Assembly (NCBI RefSeq): GCF_000314995.1
Contig: NZ_BAEO01000028.1
Location: 1-60,741 of the forward strand
Direction: 5' to 3'
Source: Paraglaciecola arctica BSs20135
Lineage (GTDB): Bacteria; Pseudomonadota; Gammaproteobacteria; Enterobacterales; Alteromonadaceae
Length of the DNA stretch: 60,741 nt
Shown here: in pieces, positions 58,745 to 60,741 of the stretch
How positions within the stretch are numbered: the first letter of the stretch is position 1
Layout: the number at the start of each line of letters is the position of its first letter
The notes under the pieces: model-generated
What the model was told of the DNA's origin: nothing
Database searches by the model: none
Seen by the model: only the letters and a program-made list of their open reading frames with translations
Position numbers and translations under genes: made by a program

Positions 58745-60741
58745 TTACTCAGGTTTGATGCCACAACGTGCTAAGTCACACTCTAAAACACATCCTCTTG
58801 CGTCGAGTATATTAATCAGCCCATTTTGGTTCCAATCCGCTGGGTCAAATCCAGACATTGCTGGTGTATTGCGGCGCTGCATAATCTCTTGAATATCCAA
58901 ACGGTCAATAAAGTCATTGCCATCCATATCACACATTTTAGGCGCTACAATTGCGATAACTTCTACAACCATTTCATCAGTATCAGATGCTTGACCATCA
59001 CTGACTGTTAACTCAAGGATATATTCGCCTGCTACGTCAGGATGAAAGTTAGCGAGTACGCTATCACTATTCACTATATCCACAGTGCTGGTTGCTGGAC
59101 GACTTAGAACTTGCCATGCATAAGATAACAACTGAGGTCCATTGTCTGGGTCAAAACTAGCAGTGCCGTCTAAATCGATATTGGCACCTAGCTCGATATT
59201 TTGATCCTCTCCAGCATCCGCCACCGGCAATTGATTTTCAGTTACCGTTACAACAACCGAATCAATGTCAGTTAAGTCACCGTCACTTACAGTTACAGCT
59301 AGCGTATACGCCCCAGCTACATCTGGCATAAACTGAGCATTACCTTGTGCGTCCATTGTGAGACTGGCACTGCTCAAACTGCTACCTACAGGTAGAGAGA
59401 CAAATACCCAATTGAATGACAAGGGTAATGGTCCAGCATCAGGATCGAAGCTGGAGGCAGCACTGATTTCTACAATACTGCTTAACTCTTGCTGTTGGTC
59501 ATTCCCTGCATCAGCCACTGGCGGTTGGTTAACAACCACGTCACTAATCAAAACACTAGCGTCCACTGAGTGGCTTAATTCACCATCAAATACAGTTAAA
59601 CGAACCCTATAAGTACCCGCTATATCTGCAGTAAAGCTGGCCAGATTAGTGTTTTGTCCATTCAGATCTGCCGTAGTCACTGCACTGTTTGTTGGTACAC
59701 TTAAAATTAACCAAGCATAGGTCAGCGCTTGTGGTCCATTGTCATCATCAATACTAGCCCTGCCGTCTAGGGTAACCGAGGTGCCTGTGAGAAATTCACC
59801 ACTGACTTGTAAATCGGCTTGAGGAGCGATGTTTGCTTCTGCTACTTGCACTATTACATTGTCACTTGGGCTGGATCTTTCATTATCACTCACCACAAGA
59901 GCGAACACATAATCACCGGCAACATCTGGTAAAAAACTTGGATTTACACTAGTTGAGTTTTCTACTTCAACTATGTCGCTTGAAACAGGCACCGATAATA
60001 CAGACCATTGGTAGGTTAATAAGTCACCGTCTGCATCACTTGAGTTGCTGCCATCAAGTTGCACCGTTATGTTTACTTTTGCATTTTGATCAATACCGGC
60101 ATCGGCTACTGGCACTCTATTTGTCACCTGCACAAATACCACAACGCTATCACTTAACAAACCGTCACTTACGCTAAGTTCAACTTGATATTCGCCATAA
60201 ACATCGGGTTGTAAACTTGCCATCGAATTAGTCGCATCAACAATATCTGTCTGAGTTATTAGACTGTCAGTTGGCACTGACAAAAGTGTCCAACTAAATG
60301 ACAATGGATCAGGCGAGTCATCGGGGTCAAACGAACCTGAACCGTCCAACTCAATGATCTCATCTTTATAGAGTGTTGGTTTTGAAGACGCCGATGCAAC
60401 AGGTTTTTGTGGATCAGGAGCGGCAGTTGGCAGATTATATTCAAGAACATAGTTGCCAATTTGGCTTCTACCGCCGGTACCATCTTGAATAACGATAGTA
60501 TAAGTTCCCGCAAGCGGTAGACTCAAATCATATAATCCTGCCTCACTATTATGCGACCTGTAAGTAAAATATGTACCGTCTGGTTTATACAGGGTCATTA
60601 AAGGATAAATATCCGTTGTATCAACCTCCCGCAACACCAAAGTAATTTCATCGCCAGTATTACCATCAAAGGTAAAACTATCTAAATCCCCTAACGTAAT
60701 AGCTTCGCTGTAAGAACCTACACCAGATAATTTACCATGCT
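58745..60741 (-). CDS. Secreted PPC/PKD-repeat protein with dockerin-like C-terminus (5' end cut off)
   Basis: The frame is open through the right edge, so the start and any enzyme domain are missing; about 665 codons are visible. From the edge inward: a PPC-like beta domain (SYSEAITLGDLDSFTFDG, then AGTYTIVIQDG), then five PKD/K319-type Ig-like repeats of about 95 residues, each with a core such as PVADAGEDQNIELGANIDLD and an end like VAGEYILELTVSDG. The C-terminus has two Ca2+-loop-like segments, CDMDGNDFIDRLDI and DWNQNGLINILDARGC, followed by VLECDLARCGI with paired Cys. That is dockerin-like. Likely exported and surface-bound, with a catalytic domain upstream outside this window. Confidence 0.82.
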   Translation of the reverse strand, partial: HGKLSGVGSYSEAITLGDLDSFTFDGNTGDEITLVLREVDTTDIYPLMTLYKPDGTYFTYRSHNSEAGLYDLSLPLAGTYTIVIQDGTGGRSQIGNYVLEYNLPTAAPDPQKPVASASSKPTLYKDEIIELDGSGSFDPDDSPDPLSFSWTLLSVPTDSLITQTDIVDATNSMASLQPDVYGEYQVELSVSDGLLSDSVVVFVQVTNRVPVADAGIDQNAKVNITVQLDGSNSSDADGDLLTYQWSVLSVPVSSDIVEVENSTSVNPSFLPDVAGDYVFALVVSDNERSSPSDNVIVQVAEANIAPQADLQVSGEFLTGTSVTLDGRASIDDDNGPQALTYAWLILSVPTNSAVTTADLNGQNTNLASFTADIAGTYRVRLTVFDGELSHSVDASVLISDVVVNQPPVADAGNDQQQELSSIVEISAASSFDPDAGPLPLSFNWVFVSLPVGSSLSSASLTMDAQGNAQFMPDVAGAYTLAVTVSDGDLTDIDSVVVTVTENQLPVADAGEDQNIELGANIDLDGTASFDPDNGPQLLSYAWQVLSRPATSTVDIVNSDSVLANFHPDVAGEYILELTVSDGQASDTDEMVVEVIAIVAPKMCDMDGNDFIDRLDIQEIMQRRNTPAMSGFDPADWNQNGLINILDARGCVLECDLARCGIKPE

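Overview
The window reads as chromosome from a marine gammaproteobacterium of the Alteromonadales, probably near Paraglaciecola/Glaciecola. The support is the block dusB-fis-purH-purD, the fadBA operon beside pepQ, the qmcA-nfeD pair, a PEP-CTERM protein, many TonB/chemotaxis/c-di-GMP genes and AT-rich DNA. This is inference from gene content and order; no 16S is present. I saw no rRNA, tRNA, CRISPR array, phage or insertion sequence.

Layout. 1-11005: a catabolic island. A MalT-like LuxR regulator (cut by the left edge) diverges from a TonB receptor, HyuA and HyuB (hydantoinase/oxoprolinase/acetone-carboxylase superfamily), a cyclophilin and an MFS transporter, followed by the wreck of an MDR dehydrogenase. 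11090-17503 (minus): NfeD and QmcA, a broken outer-membrane barrel fragment, a diguanylate cyclase, PepQ, and a lytic transglycosylase split by a frameshift in an A8/T8 run. 17595-21184: fadBA behind a FadR-like operator. 21216-30158: lipoprotein, dienelactone hydrolase, YitT, Dps, glyoxalase-like protein, aldehyde dehydrogenase, chemoreceptor, purA and DUF2065. 30274-36842: a hybrid sensor kinase, a NarL-type regulator, an unknown protein, an orphan OmpR-type regulator and two spondin-domain proteins. 37086-40772: a shrunken amino-sugar (aga) locus of AgaS and a KbaZ-type subunit, divergent from AgaR, with a 21-codon stub of a sugar kinase. 40775-47144: DUF3750, Dabb, HPP, EAL and SulP genes, then a dead solute-binding protein. 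48001-55511: thioesterase, YbbN, Mpo1-like protein, DusB, Fis, PurH, an exported methyltransferase and PurD. 55865-60741: an HTH-TM-TPR membrane protein, a cohesin-like PEP-CTERM protein and a partial secreted PPC/PKD protein ending in a dockerin-like tail.

How it fits together. The island looks like one uptake-and-hydrolysis system: outer-membrane import, inner-membrane import, ATP-dependent opening of a cyclic or carbonyl substrate, and a dedicated regulator. fadBA, the aldehyde dehydrogenase and the thioesterase serve fatty-acid and aldehyde metabolism. purA, purH and purD serve purine synthesis. The most unusual element is the cohesin/dockerin-like pair at the right edge, which may form a cell-surface assembly in a Gram-negative. 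Five genes are visibly broken (MDR dehydrogenase, barrel protein, slt, sugar kinase, solute-binding protein), which points to ongoing gene erosion, or in the slt case possibly a sequencing error.
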